Assembly (NCBI GenBank): GCA_038745585.1
Contig: JBCDLH010000001.1
Coordinates: 310,001-374,000 of the forward strand
DNA from: HLUCCA09 sp038745585
GTDB lineage: Bacteria > Pseudomonadota > Alphaproteobacteria > Rhodobacterales > Rhodobacteraceae
Direction: 5' to 3'
Length of the DNA: 64,000 nt
Below, piece by piece: positions 34,643 to 43,797 of this stretch. The first letter of the stretch is position 1, and each line of letters begins with the position of its first letter. The notes under the pieces are model-generated. The model was given only the letters and a program-made list of their open reading frames with translations, searched no databases and had not been told where the DNA came from. Position numbers and translations under genes: made by a program.

Positions 34643-35224
34643 CTACTCCATCTTCATCGCTTCGGTTTCAATGTTGATCGCCACGGCGTCGCCGACCAAG
34701 CCATTGGCAACGCCATAGTTCATGCCCCAATCGCTTCGATTGATTTCGGTCGAAAGCGAGAGGCCGAGCACCTCCCGACGATGCCCAAAGGGATAGGGAG
34801 CGACCTTGTTCAGGGTCACCGCGAGCACCACTGGCCGCGTTTGGCCCAAGATGGTCAGCTCACCCGTGACCGTCCCCGTATTCGCGCCCGACGCTTCGCC
34901 CCCTATCGCGGTAAAGGTGATATCGGGGAATTCACGGACACTTAGAAAGTCTGCGCCACGCACGTGATTGTCCCGGCCGTCGTGAAACGTATTCACAGAA
35001 GCGGCGTCGATCGTTACCGAAACCTCGCCCAATTCACGATTTTGAGCATCATAGGTAAAGCTGCCTTCAAGCCCCGTGAAAATTCCAAGGGTCCTGGCAT
35101 AGCCGATGTGATCAACCGTGAAATACACCGCCGTGTGTGACGTATCGAGCTCATAGCGCGCCATCTCGGCGAATGCAGTTGTCGAGAGACAGGAAAGGAC
35201 GGCGCCGATAACGTTCCTATGCAT
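34643..35224 (-). CDS. YceI-family periplasmic lipid-binding-like protein
   Basis: A 193-residue secreted protein. The signal peptide (residues 1-18, ending AFAE) is followed by the YceI lipocalin-like barrel: MARYELDTSHTAVYFTVDHI, GSFTYDAQNRELGEVSVTID, HVRGADFLSVREFPDITFTA and LGLSLSTEINRSDWGMNYG. These proteins bind isoprenoid or quinone-type lipids. The ATG at 35224 follows a GGAG site. It is monocistronic. Confidence 0.9.
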   Translation of the reverse strand: MHRNVIGAVLSCLSTTAFAEMARYELDTSHTAVYFTVDHIGYARTLGIFTGLEGSFTYDAQNRELGEVSVTIDAASVNTFHDGRDNHVRGADFLSVREFPDITFTAIGGEASGANTGTVTGELTILGQTRPVVLAVTLNKVAPYPFGHRREVLGLSLSTEINRSDWGMNYGVANGLVGDAVAINIETEAMKME

Positions 35225-35623
35225 GGAGGGCTCCATCTTTTACATCATTGGGAACGTGGTCCGGCGAATTAGAGCAGCCAATCGCACGTTACGAGCAGTA
35301 TGATGTAGACCAAAATCTCTTGCAATCCAGAGGTAGCTTGGGCCGGTTGCTAAGCGCCTCTTGCAAGGGCAGTCGCAACATGTCGGCGGCGATGGTTTGG
35401 CATCGAGACCCGTACTGGCGAAAGACTGTGATAAAGTATCTTTCTTGTGGAAGAAAAGTCACTTGCGACGCGATCGCTCTCGTTTGCGATAGCGCCCTTT
35501 CAACAAAACCAAGCCGGGGTAGGCCTGGCGGATGCGTCGGAAGCGTAGACGGATGGCGCGTCCCGTCGTAATGTCACCCAACGTCAAGCGGGCGAATGCG
35601 CATGTAAAGAGTGTGGAGTTGGG
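35225..35623. other. Upstream region of the peptidase/partner gene pair
   Basis: About 400 bases with no recognisable gene, between the divergent yceI-like and peptidase genes. It is lower in GC from about 35410 onward. A GGAG lies six bases before the ATG at 35624. Confidence 0.4.
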
Positions 35624-36856
35624 ATGGCTACGAAAATCAAAGCGGCGGTCGGTCGGAAAGGCAAGAACCAGCCGGAGGACGTCAAGATCGTTCAGGAGCT
35701 CTTGAACGCAGTTGCTAGTCCGGTCGGATTTGCAAAGCTTCAAGTCAACGGAAAACCCTCACAGAAACTCAACGAAGCGATAGGCGCATTTCAAGCTGCT
35801 GCTTGTACATTTACGCCCGATCAGACGGTGGAGCCGAACAAGAACACGATAAAGGCCCTGCTCGGCGGCCCTTCAAAACTCAAAGCCGCGCAAAAAAATA
35901 AAGAGAAAGCGGACGAGAAAAGGGCCAGTGACGCCGCTGAAGCAGCAAAGAAAAAGGCCGTCGAGGCAGCAAAAAAGGCTGCGGAAAAGCAGATCAAGCC
36001 AGTGAAAAAAGCCGCAGAGGCAGAGGGCGGATTTTGGAGCTTTCTTGACGACATCTCCAAGCAAGTCGAAGATGCTGCCGAGCAGGCCGTGAAAATTGCG
36101 ACTGAGACTGCCAAGAAAAATGGGAAATCAATCGAAAAGGAAATCGAGCGCTTGTTGATGAGTGTGACGCGCGACGCCCAGAAGCAAGCAGAGGAAGAGG
36201 CAAAAAAGCGCGCAGAGGAAGCCAAGAAGAAGGAAGAGGAAAGGAAACGGGAGGAGGATAAGAAAAAGGCGGAGGAAGCTGAGAAGGCGAGGAAAGCAAA
36301 GAGCCTCTCTGGCAAGGCGTGGTTCAACGCAAATCAGGCCAAATTTCCCAATTCCAACAAGATTTCGGATCTCGAGGGCGGTTTCAAAGCGAAGGTTCTC
36401 GAATTTCAAAAGGCGCTGAAGGCTGCAGGCTGCACCATCAGAGTGGCGAGCACGCTCCGCAATGAAAAGCGCGCTGCGATTATGCACTGGTCGTTTAAGG
36501 TCGCGAAGGGCAAGGTTAAGCCAAATGCAGTTCCCAAGATCGCCGGAGTAGATATTCTCTTCGATCATGGGGAGGATAAGGTTTCTATTGCGAAGGCCAA
36601 GGAAATGGTCGGGCCCAACGGGTTTCGGATCAGATATCAGCCGAGCCTAACCAGCATGCACATCTCGGGCCAAGCCATTGATTGGCACATCTCCTGGTCG
36701 GGCGATTTGAAGATCAAGAAAAAGAATGGAGAGGAAGTGACGATCTCCTCCTCGCCAAAGAATGGCACGAATTCTGAGCTCCACGCCGTCGGCAAGAGTT
36801 ATGGCGTGCATAAGTTGGTCGGCGACGTGCCGCATTGGTCGGTCAATGGAAGGTAG
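35624..36856 (+). CDS. Putative peptidoglycan peptidase toxin: PG-binding domain, coiled coil, M15-type peptidase
   Basis: A 410-residue protein without signal peptide. Residues 1-80 form a peptidoglycan-binding-like domain (QPEDVKIVQELLNAV, LNEAIGAFQ). Residues 85-225 are a Lys/Glu/Ala-rich coiled-coil linker. Residues 230-410 are an M15-type zinc peptidase: H346-x6-D353 (SMHISGQAIDWH) and D401-x-x-H404 (GDVPHWS). This geometry matches phage endolysins of the T5 L-alanyl-D-glutamate peptidase class (H-x6-D ... D-x-x-H). Cytosolic synthesis plus wall binding and hydrolysis suits a type VI-secreted effector or lysis enzyme. Its end overlaps a secreted-protein gene, an immunity-like arrangement. 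Lysine-rich codon use departs from neighbours. The peptidase call is strong; the delivery route is inferred. Confidence 0.75.
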   Translation: MATKIKAAVGRKGKNQPEDVKIVQELLNAVASPVGFAKLQVNGKPSQKLNEAIGAFQAAACTFTPDQTVEPNKNTIKALLGGPSKLKAAQKNKEKADEKRASDAAEAAKKKAVEAAKKAAEKQIKPVKKAAEAEGGFWSFLDDISKQVEDAAEQAVKIATETAKKNGKSIEKEIERLLMSVTRDAQKQAEEEAKKRAEEAKKKEEERKREEDKKKAEEAEKARKAKSLSGKAWFNANQAKFPNSNKISDLEGGFKAKVLEFQKALKAAGCTIRVASTLRNEKRAAIMHWSFKVAKGKVKPNAVPKIAGVDILFDHGEDKVSIAKAKEMVGPNGFRIRYQPSLTSMHISGQAIDWHISWSGDLKIKKKNGEEVTISSSPKNGTNSELHAVGKSYGVHKLVGDVPHWSVNGR

Positions 36857-37298
36857 GTGTCTCACAGCTCTTGCATGCGTTTTGACAACCGCATTGCCTG
36901 CCATCGCCGACGATGCAAGCAGGATCGGGGTCGTCGATCTCTCTTCCGGGGGGCGCGCTATGCCAGCGCAGGATGGTCCCAATGGGCCAGCGGATTTCCT
37001 CGCCTTTGTTGACCCCGAGGATGGAAGCCTCCAGGTCGCGTCGACGACCCATCAGGACAGTGCGCCAGACGCGCTAGTCGGGCTCATCGGCTTCTCCATC
37101 GTCGCGGATCACCCGGTTTTTCGGGTGACCGAGACATCCGTCCTGGTCGATATCGATGCTGATGGCAGCTTTGTCGAATTGCGATCTTGTCTGACGAACA
37201 AGGGTGTGGAGTTGACCGTCCTCACGCCCGAGGGCGGCGTAATCTGGACGCTTGCGCGCAGTCTGCCCTACGACACCGAGGCGACCTGCACCGAGTAG
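36846..37298 (+). CDS. Secreted small protein, candidate immunity partner of the M15 peptidase
   Basis: A 150-residue protein with a signal peptide (CLTALACVLTTALPAIA, cleavage before DD at about 22). The mature part is acidic and beta-rich, with two cysteines (LRSCLTN and the terminal TCTE) that could pair. The ATG at 36846 lies inside the peptidase gene, 11 bases before the end of its stop codon, so the two are translationally coupled. A periplasmic partner encoded directly behind a wall-degrading enzyme is the classic layout of an effector-immunity pair. No known immunity family is recognised. Confidence 0.65.
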   Translation: MEGRCLTALACVLTTALPAIADDASRIGVVDLSSGGRAMPAQDGPNGPADFLAFVDPEDGSLQVASTTHQDSAPDALVGLIGFSIVADHPVFRVTETSVLVDIDADGSFVELRSCLTNKGVELTVLTPEGGVIWTLARSLPYDTEATCTE

Positions 37299-37892
37299 AG
37301 AGGGCGCTTGTTGATCCAAGACTTGGGACATGTGTCCGCCGTCTCCGCTCGCACGGTTTGCGCGCGCCGGCGCGTTTTCACCGTCTCCTCCCAGTACTTC
37401 GATGTCTTCATCCGCTCGGCCCCTTGGTCGGCCGGGCCTGAGCGCCGCGTCGCGGGGTTTCCCGTGGGTCACGGCCGCCCAAACGGAACGCGATCGCATT
37501 GAGCCAGCACACTCGCAGAGGACGTTGGCGACGGGACCAGAACCAATTCTGAAGCGACGTTGGTCTCGCTTTGGATGTCCCGAAACGCCAGGTTTGAATG
37601 ACGCCGGATGTCCTATCGGGGGTGAGAGCTGCCACCGACAGACGTGCCCAAGTTACGCTTTCGGCGGACCAACGGCATTGCAGCGTGTGAACAATGAACC
37701 TATCGCGTACAGGGTGTGCGGTCGGCCATACTCACTGGTTTTACAGCTTTTGGACCCTTGCGGCGCAGCCCGGGCCAACCATGCTGCCCTGCGAGGACAA
37801 TACGCTTTGGCGCGTCCGGTATCACTAGACATGTGTCCGCGCAGCAGATGAAGTCGGGTCGGGAAAGACGTAAGCCAGTGAGAGGCGCGTTC
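37299..37892. other. Gene-free interval
   Basis: About 590 bases with no frame resembling a known protein, tRNA or repeat. It may be decayed sequence at the edge of the accessory segment. Confidence 0.4.
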
Positions 37893-38462
37893 ATGAACAC
37901 TCCCGCGCACCTCTTGGTCGGTGTTGCGCTGTGTGCTCGGCGGGATTGGCCGCGCACTGGGCAAATGGCGGCGTTGGGGAGTCTGCTGCCCGACCTGTCG
38001 CTTTACGTGCTCGCCGGTGTGTCGCTTTTCCTTTTGCGCATTTCACCGGAACGGGTCTTTTCAGAGCTCTATTTCTCGCCGGCCTGGCAGTCGGTGTTTT
38101 CCATCGACAATAGCCTGGTGATTTGGGGTTTGGGTTTTCTTCTCGCTCTCACGCTGCAAAGCACCCCGTGGATGGCATTTTCGACGGCCGGCCTCCTGCA
38201 CATTGCCAGTGACATGGCCCTCCACAACGACGATGCCCGGCCCCACTTTTGGCCGATCACCGATTGGGTTTTTGAAAGCCCCATCAGCTACTGGGACTCG
38301 CAGCACCATGCCGCGCTAGTCGCGCCGTTTACAGTGCTGGCCATGCTCTTATCAGCGTATGTGATCTGGCAGCGCTGGCCAAAGATGAGCATCCGCGGAG
38401 CCGTCCTGGCGGCGTGTTGTCTCGAACTTTGGGTCGTGCGGCAATGGCTCGTGTTCTTTTAG
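37893..38462 (+). CDS. Integral membrane protein of the YdjM/DUF457-like hydrolase class
   Basis: A 189-residue protein with about four membrane helices. Metal-binding-type residues typical of the class are visible: NTPAHLLVGVAL near the start (His), GSLLPDLSLYV (Asp), LHIASDMALHNDDARPHFWP and YWDSQHHAAL. Similar Rhodobacteraceae proteins are often labelled, probably wrongly, as a cobalamin protein CobQ. The start MNTPAHLL at 37893 begins the conserved region. Function unknown; a membrane-bound metal-dependent phosphatase-like role is a family-level guess. Confidence 0.7.
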   Translation: MNTPAHLLVGVALCARRDWPRTGQMAALGSLLPDLSLYVLAGVSLFLLRISPERVFSELYFSPAWQSVFSIDNSLVIWGLGFLLALTLQSTPWMAFSTAGLLHIASDMALHNDDARPHFWPITDWVFESPISYWDSQHHAALVAPFTVLAMLLSAYVIWQRWPKMSIRGAVLAACCLELWVVRQWLVFF

Positions 38463-38928
38463 CACGGCGCGAAATCCCGGCGGGACAGGCTCAAATCGAA
38501 ACCCAACACACGGTCCCAACGCCCTGGCTCTTGGCGGTCTCCGTCGAGGCATCCCGTGTCGGTTCGCTAGAACTGCGCGCGGTCACGACGCGGTCACGGG
38601 AGATCGCGATCCCGCGCATAGCTTCGGTGCGCAGGGCCGAGACGTGCCACGCGATCATCGGGCCGTCGAGGATAACGGCCGCTTTCGATCGCTCCGGGTG
38701 TCGGTCTTCAGCACGGCAAGCTTTGGCCGTTGCGGCAGGTGCGGGCTTTGGTCGATGTCGTGGGCCTCGCGCGTTTGGAACGGCGTTTAGCGCGCGTTGG
38801 GGCGCACACCGCGTGACTTCGGCGAGTACGCGCTGACGGCGATGGCTGCCGGCGCCTGGACGGACGCAGCCTGATCCGAAAAGAGGCAGGGGCCTCCCGC
38901 CGCCAAACATCTACCCGGAGGATCTGAC
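38463..38928. other. Gene-free interval
   Basis: About 465 bases without a supportable gene; frames exist on both strands but resemble no family. A GGAGG ribosome site for the next gene lies at its right end. Confidence 0.4.
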
Positions 38929-39438
38929 ATGTCGTCTGCTCTCTTCCTCTTCATGCAATTCGCAATTCTCGCCTATGCCCTGTTGGGTCGCGTTTTCCTC
39001 GCTTTCTCGGACTTCATCATGCGGTCTCTCGCGCTGACCGGCGGCCATGGCGGTGTCGAAGTCATGCAAGCGATCAATCGCGAGGTCTTCCGCTGGGTGT
39101 TCATGGCGCTTTTTCTCGGCATGACGGCGGGCTCTCTCGTCATGACTGCCTATGGGGCACTTGCTTTGTCCGGTCCCGCAGCCACGCTAGTTGTCATCGC
39201 CGGACTTATCTACCATGTGGGCTGCTTCGGGATCACGCTCACCTTTAATGTGTGAATGAACGCGGCTCGCGCGCGCATGGAGACGTCAGCTGAAGCCACG
39301 CGTCACCATTGGCTCAAGATATATGCCCCTCGTGGGGCTTTCTGGAATACGCTCCGAACGGTTGCGTGCGCCCTTTCGGCGAGCTTGCTGATCTTTGCGC
39401 TCCTACGGATGGCCGAGAGCCCCGCTCAAATGATCTGA
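38929..39438 (+). pseudogene. DUF1772 (anthrone-oxygenase-like) membrane protein split by an in-frame stop
   Basis: The first 108 codons encode a DUF1772-type membrane protein (FLLFMQ-type helix, MQAINREVFRWVFMALFLG, GLIYHVGCFGITLTFNV) ending at TGA 39253-39255. Without frame change the next codon is ATG, and 60 further codons give MNAARARMETSAEATRHHWL then APRGAFWNTLRTVACALSAS, the normal second half of the family. In relatives the join reads NVPMN, so the stop replaces the conserved Pro codon. Either this is a recent nonsense mutation or both halves are made separately from abutting TGA-ATG. Family members usually have about 160-170 residues, equal to the two parts together. Confidence 0.7.
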
Positions 39439-39478
39439 CACCCGCTTCGATACGGCCACAGCGGCACCGACGCCTTCC

Positions 39479-40690
39479 CTACGACTTGGGCCCCTGGGCT
39501 CCGGGTCCGACGATGCCTTTGGCGACCAAGTCATCCACTTCGGCCTCGTTCAATCCGGCAGCAATCAGCGCCGATCTGCCATCGGCGCCGAGTGTTGGCG
39601 TCGTGTGACGGACGTAGAGCGGCGTTTCGGAGAATTTCATCGGAAAGCCAGTCATCGCGACGTCGCCGTGGCCCTCATGCGGAACGTGCAGGACCATCTC
39701 TTGCGCCGCGACCTGTGGATCGGCCAGCGCTTCGGTTATCGACTGCACGCGGCCCGAGGGAACCCCGGCGCGGTTCAGGCGCGCGATCCACGCGTCCTGT
39801 GTGGCGCTCGCGAGCGCCTGGTTGATCAATGCGTTCAATGCGTCCCGATTCTGCAGACGCTTCTCGTTGGTTTCGAAGCGCGGGTCGGACAGGAGGTGTG
39901 AAAGGCCGATCTCCTCCAGGAAGCGCCGACAGATCGCGTCGGTCGACGGCGCCACAGCAACATCTCCGTCGGATGCGCGGAAGAGCCCATAGGGTGCGGC
40001 AATCGGGTGGTCGTTCCCGGTCGGCACCGGATCTCTCCCCGTCGCCAGCGCGTTTGATGTCAAGTAGGCCATCATCGACAGGATGGACATCATCATCGAT
40101 GCTTCGACCCGCTGGGCCGGGCCGCCGTTTTCGCGGCCCCTGAGCGCCGCGACGGCCCCGAGCGCAGCGTATAGGCCAGCGACAAGATCCGTGAGCGGAG
40201 GCGCCGTCCGCATTGGCCCGGTCTCGCGCGTGCCATTCGTGGTCATGTATCCCGACATCGCCTGTGCGATAAAGTCGAAGGCGGGCCGATCCGCATAGGG
40301 TCCGGTGCTGCCATAGCCGTTGATGCTCACGACGATCAGATCGGGATTGATCTCACGCAGACGCGCCTCGGTCAGGCCCATACGATCGAGGATACCGGGC
40401 CGGAAATTCTCCGTCAGGATATCTGCATTCACCAAAAGCCGTTCGAGAACCGCAACGCCCTCGGCGGCGCGCAGGTTGAGTTCCACCGATTGTTTGTTGC
40501 GATTGAACCCGGCGAAGTACCACGACATCCCGTTCACAAAATGGCCGTGTTTCCGGACCGGGTCGCCGCCGGGCGTCTCGACCTTGAGGACATCGGCCCC
40601 GAGGTCCCCGAGCAGCATGGCGCAGAACGGGCCCGAAAGGATACGCGTCAAATCGATGACACGGACGCCGGACAGGGGGAGCTGCGTCAT
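39479..40690 (-). CDS. CaiB/BaiF-family CoA transferase
   Basis: A 403-residue class III CoA transferase. It shows VRVIDLTRILSGPFCAMLLG and DLGADVLKVETPGGDPVRKHG at the N terminus, NRNKQSVELNLR, and LTENFRPGILDRMGL. It moves CoA between carboxylic acids in the cytosol. The ATG at 40690 overlaps the stop of the upstream lyase gene by 4 bases, so the two are co-translated. The pair suggests activation of a branched hydroxy-dicarboxylate such as 3-hydroxy-3-methylglutarate or citramalate to its CoA thioester, followed by cleavage by the partner enzyme; that is inferred. Confidence 0.88.
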   Translation of the reverse strand: MTQLPLSGVRVIDLTRILSGPFCAMLLGDLGADVLKVETPGGDPVRKHGHFVNGMSWYFAGFNRNKQSVELNLRAAEGVAVLERLLVNADILTENFRPGILDRMGLTEARLREINPDLIVVSINGYGSTGPYADRPAFDFIAQAMSGYMTTNGTRETGPMRTAPPLTDLVAGLYAALGAVAALRGRENGGPAQRVEASMMMSILSMMAYLTSNALATGRDPVPTGNDHPIAAPYGLFRASDGDVAVAPSTDAICRRFLEEIGLSHLLSDPRFETNEKRLQNRDALNALINQALASATQDAWIARLNRAGVPSGRVQSITEALADPQVAAQEMVLHVPHEGHGDVAMTGFPMKFSETPLYVRHTTPTLGADGRSALIAAGLNEAEVDDLVAKGIVGPGAQGPKS

Positions 40691-41655
40691 CCTGCGGCGA
40701 TCGCCGTCCGTTCGGGGTTGTGGCGCTTCAGGCGTGGACCTGCCTTGATCACCTGGCCAGGCAACGGGCGACCGATCACATCTTGCGTCAGAAGCGCGAC
40801 GTCGATCAGCTCTAGAAGGTCGACACCCGTCCGGTAACCGCTTTCCTGCAAGAGGTAGATCAGATCCTCCGTGCAAATGTTACCCGTGGCGCCGGCGGCG
40901 AAGGGACAACCGCCCAGACCGCCGATGGCGGCATCGTAATGCGTCACGCCCTCGCTGAGCCCGGTCATGACGCAAGCAAGGCCAACGCCGCGCGTGTTGT
41001 GGAAATGAAGATGGATCTCAAGCCCCGGCGCCGCCGCACGTATGGCGCGGATCGCAGCACGCACCGTGAGCGGCGTGGCCATGCCCGTCGTATCCCCAAG
41101 CGAAACGCTCTTTGCGCCCAACTCCTGATACCGGCCCGCGATGCGGGCGATCTGCTCGGGCTGAACGGGGCCCTCGAAAGGACAGCCAAAAGCTGTTGCG
41201 ATGCCGCCTTCGACGGCGATGCCGGCAGACGTCAGCAGATCGAACACGGCCGCAAATTCGGAAAGCGATTGCTCGATCGGCCGGTTCACATTCTTTCGAT
41301 TATGCGTCTCGGAGGCCGACACCACCGTGTGAACGGCGTCGAGCGCGCAGGCCGCCGCCCGCTCGGCACCGCGCAGATTGGGCACCAACGCGGTGACAAA
41401 GGCGCCGTCGGGCCGCTCTATCCCGGCCAGGACCTCTTCCGCATCGGCCAGTTGCGGTATTGCGCGCGGGCTGACAAACGACGTCACCTGCAGATGCCGC
41501 AGCCCGGTCGCTAAAAGCGCGTTAACGATCTCGATTTTCTTTTCGGTTGGGATAAAGGCCGCTTCGCTCTGAAAGCCGTCGCGCGGGCCGACCTCACACA
41601 CCGTGATCTGGGCCCCTTCGGGCGCCGCGCTGGTTGCGTCGGCTGTGGCGGCCAT
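40687..41655 (-). CDS. Hydroxymethylglutaryl-CoA lyase family enzyme
   Basis: A 322-residue HMG-CoA lyase-type aldolase of the DRE-TIM barrel family. Motifs are VCEVGPRDGFQSE (metal and CoA-carbonyl site), HLHFHNTRGVGLA (metal His pair) and the signature GLGGCPFAAGATGN with the catalytic Cys. HMG-CoA lyase yields acetyl-CoA and acetoacetate; related enzymes split citramalyl- or other 3-hydroxy-3-methyl-acyl-CoAs. No leucine-degradation genes (MCC, IVD) are adjacent, so the partner CoA transferase probably supplies the thioester from an external acid. Confidence 0.88.
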   Translation of the reverse strand: MAATADATSAAPEGAQITVCEVGPRDGFQSEAAFIPTEKKIEIVNALLATGLRHLQVTSFVSPRAIPQLADAEEVLAGIERPDGAFVTALVPNLRGAERAAACALDAVHTVVSASETHNRKNVNRPIEQSLSEFAAVFDLLTSAGIAVEGGIATAFGCPFEGPVQPEQIARIAGRYQELGAKSVSLGDTTGMATPLTVRAAIRAIRAAAPGLEIHLHFHNTRGVGLACVMTGLSEGVTHYDAAIGGLGGCPFAAGATGNICTEDLIYLLQESGYRTGVDLLELIDVALLTQDVIGRPLPGQVIKAGPRLKRHNPERTAIAAG

Positions 41656-41764
41656 TCTTGGTCCCTTCGACTTTTGTACGCGTGCGGTTATGGCCTTTCT
41701 GAATTCCCACGCGCAAGGGCCGGGTGCGCGACCCGGCCGTCAGAGGTCCTGCGAAGAGGCCCAG

Positions 41765-42322
41765 TCAGGCGGAGCGCGCTTTGAGTTGCCGGCGGCGGTA
41801 GAGGCCGAGGCCGCCGAGCCCGAGGGCTGCGAGCGCCAGGGAGGCCGGCACCGGGATCGGCGCGATCGGATCGCCGGCCAGCGTTGCCTGACCGCCGAGC
41901 GTCCCGCTGCGGCTGCTCTTCGAGCCGTCCGAATTCCACTTCAGCAGCCCCAGATCGCCACCCGTCCACTCGACCCAGACTGCCGAGAAGATCTTATCAT
42001 TCGAGGGCCCGGGGATGGCGAAACTCACCGGATCGAACTCCGACCCGCCGACCAGGGCTGCCAGGCCAGTGCCCTGGAAGAAGCCGACAACCTTGGTGGG
42101 CTGCTGGATCGACTTCAGAAGATCGGCTTCGGAGAGCGTCGTCGCATCGTATTGCGCGCCGCGCGCATCGATCCCGATCAGGCCGAGCAGATTGCCGTTG
42201 TTCAGCTCAAAGACCTGTTGAGTGCCGCCGCCGGAGGCATCGAGACGGACAAGCGCGGCAGAGGCGGAGGTGGTCAGCCCGACGACGAGGGCGCAGGCAA
42301 CGAGGACCGATTTCATGTTCAT
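41765..42322 (-). CDS. Secreted protein with VPLPA-type C-terminal sorting signal
   Basis: A 185-residue exported protein: signal peptide (MKSVLVACALVVGLTTSASA), a beta-rich body with SGTLGGQATLAG, then a tripartite C-terminal signal IPVPASLALAALGLGGLGLY followed by RRR. This is the VPxPA-hydrophobic-basic tail recognised by the exosortase XrtD system of Rhodobacteraceae. An exosortase gene is not in the window. It faces another such gene across a 278-base promoter region, an arrangement that suggests shared regulation. Function of the body unknown. Confidence 0.78.
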   Translation of the reverse strand: MNMKSVLVACALVVGLTTSASAALVRLDASGGGTQQVFELNNGNLLGLIGIDARGAQYDATTLSEADLLKSIQQPTKVVGFFQGTGLAALVGGSEFDPVSFAIPGPSNDKIFSAVWVEWTGGDLGLLKWNSDGSKSSRSGTLGGQATLAGDPIAPIPVPASLALAALGLGGLGLYRRRQLKARSA

Positions 42323-42600
42323 GGCAGACTCACAATTTAACAGACAGGCTTGCTTACGCTTGGCAGTCATGGAGGGCGGGAGCGTGACAGGGAAGTGTTT
42401 CGTTACGTCATTTCACCCAAAAATCTGGGTCCCCCCGGCGCGGGACCCGCGCATGCGCGGCCCTCTGCGAGATGCCCCTCGGGCGCCCCCATGGAGCCAC
42501 AGTTTCGCCGCCCGAAAACGTAAAGGTTAACACAGAGTGGATCCACGCGGCGCCGCATGCGCGCCCGGCGCGGGTTTGCGTGGTGCGGATCGGTACGGAG

Positions 42601-43404
42601 ATGAACGGCATGCAACCTTTTCGGCAAACTCTGGCAGCAGGTCTGGTGGCAGGACTGGCCTTCGGAGCCGGCTCTGCGCAGGCCGCCCTTATGCTCGATG
42701 ACTTCGAAAGCGGGGTTGCGGGCATCAACGGCACGCTGACGGGGACCGGGGCCGCCTTGCCGCCGGGCAGCCCGTTGCCGCCCTCGGCCAACGAGACGGG
42801 GCTGGGCCTCGGTATCGCGCCTGCCGGCACAGGCGTCTGCGATCACCTCACAGGGTCGTCCTCGGCCCTCTGCGGGGCCGACACCCTGCAATGGGCGGGA
42901 CAGGGCGGCGCGCAGCTCAGCTATGACGTCGATTTCACGGCCTTCTCGGCGGTGCTCTTCGATCTCGCTGCGTTCTCGGATGACGACCCCTTCGACCATT
43001 ACGACGACGAGCGCCCCGCGCTTTGGGGCGATTTCTTCCGCGTCTCGGCGCTGGTCGACGGGATCACGACACTTCTGGCAGAGTTCACCGGCATTCGGAC
43101 CGCCGAACGCGAAACCTCCGACAACGAATTTACCCTGGTCTCGACCGATGGCGGCACGGCCCTCGGCGCGGGGGTCGTCGCCGGTAAAGCCTTCAACACG
43201 GTCCAGCTCGGCATCGAGGGACAGTTCGGCGGGGCAGGGCAACTCGTGTTCGACATCCGCTCTTCGGGATCGGCCGAACAGATCGGCCTCGACGAGATCC
43301 GCCTTGCCACGAGCCCTGTTCCCGTCCCCCTGCCAGGCGCACTCGCGCTGGCGCTGATGGGGCTCGGCTATCTTGGCGCGGTGCGGAGATTGCGCCGCGC
43401 ATAA
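42601..43404 (+). CDS. Second secreted VPLPA-CTERM protein
   Basis: A 267-residue exported protein. The signal peptide (ends SAQAA) is followed by MLDDFESG, a beginning typical of beta-sandwich carbohydrate- or surface-binding proteins. Acidic runs (SDDDPFDHYDDE) could bind Ca2+. The C terminus VPVPLPGALALALMGLGYLG and then RRLRRA is a clear VPLPA sorting tail. The ATG at 42601 begins the signal peptide; an earlier in-frame start is improbable. A likely extracellular-matrix or surface protein (inference from the sorting signal). Confidence 0.78.
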   Translation: MNGMQPFRQTLAAGLVAGLAFGAGSAQAALMLDDFESGVAGINGTLTGTGAALPPGSPLPPSANETGLGLGIAPAGTGVCDHLTGSSSALCGADTLQWAGQGGAQLSYDVDFTAFSAVLFDLAAFSDDDPFDHYDDERPALWGDFFRVSALVDGITTLLAEFTGIRTAERETSDNEFTLVSTDGGTALGAGVVAGKAFNTVQLGIEGQFGGAGQLVFDIRSSGSAEQIGLDEIRLATSPVPVPLPGALALALMGLGYLGAVRRLRRA

Positions 43405-43797
43405 GCGCGCGCCGCCACGGATCCGCGCCTCCGGCCTCCGCCAAAGCCCGCGCCGCAAAATCCGGCGCGGCGCTCCGAGGGTCGAACGCAGTTTGGCGCT
43501 CAAGGGGAGGGCAAGCCAGGGCGTGAAGAGATCGAGGTCCTTACACCGCGTCGTGGGCCTGCCCATGAACCGGTGCGCACGCCTGTGGCCCCCGACGGCC
43601 CGCTTCGATCGTGGAGATGCCGTTTTCCATCCAGAGCCTTCGGGCGGGTCGCGGCCAAGTGGTCTCTGGACGGCGACCCTCGGGAGCCGAGCCTGATCCG
43701 GTGGGAGCGCTCGGGTCGTGCGACACTGAAACGTCTCGGTTCAGTGTGGGACGAGCTTGGTGCCAAACCCAGCCGCCATGGCATCTCCAGCTAAGCG
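43405..43797. other. Gene-free interval between convergent genes
   Basis: About 390 bases, GC-rich, with short frames on both strands that resemble nothing known. No clear terminator or repeat was identified. Confidence 0.4.

Noticed and set aside
38491..38910. Possible 139-residue minus-strand gene
   Set aside because: No homology recognised, no ribosome site evident and composition like shadow frames; left as gene-free.
39253..39255. Selenocysteine read-through at the DUF1772 TGA
   Set aside because: The replaced residue is a conserved Pro, not a redox Cys, and no selenocysteine-insertion hairpin is apparent.
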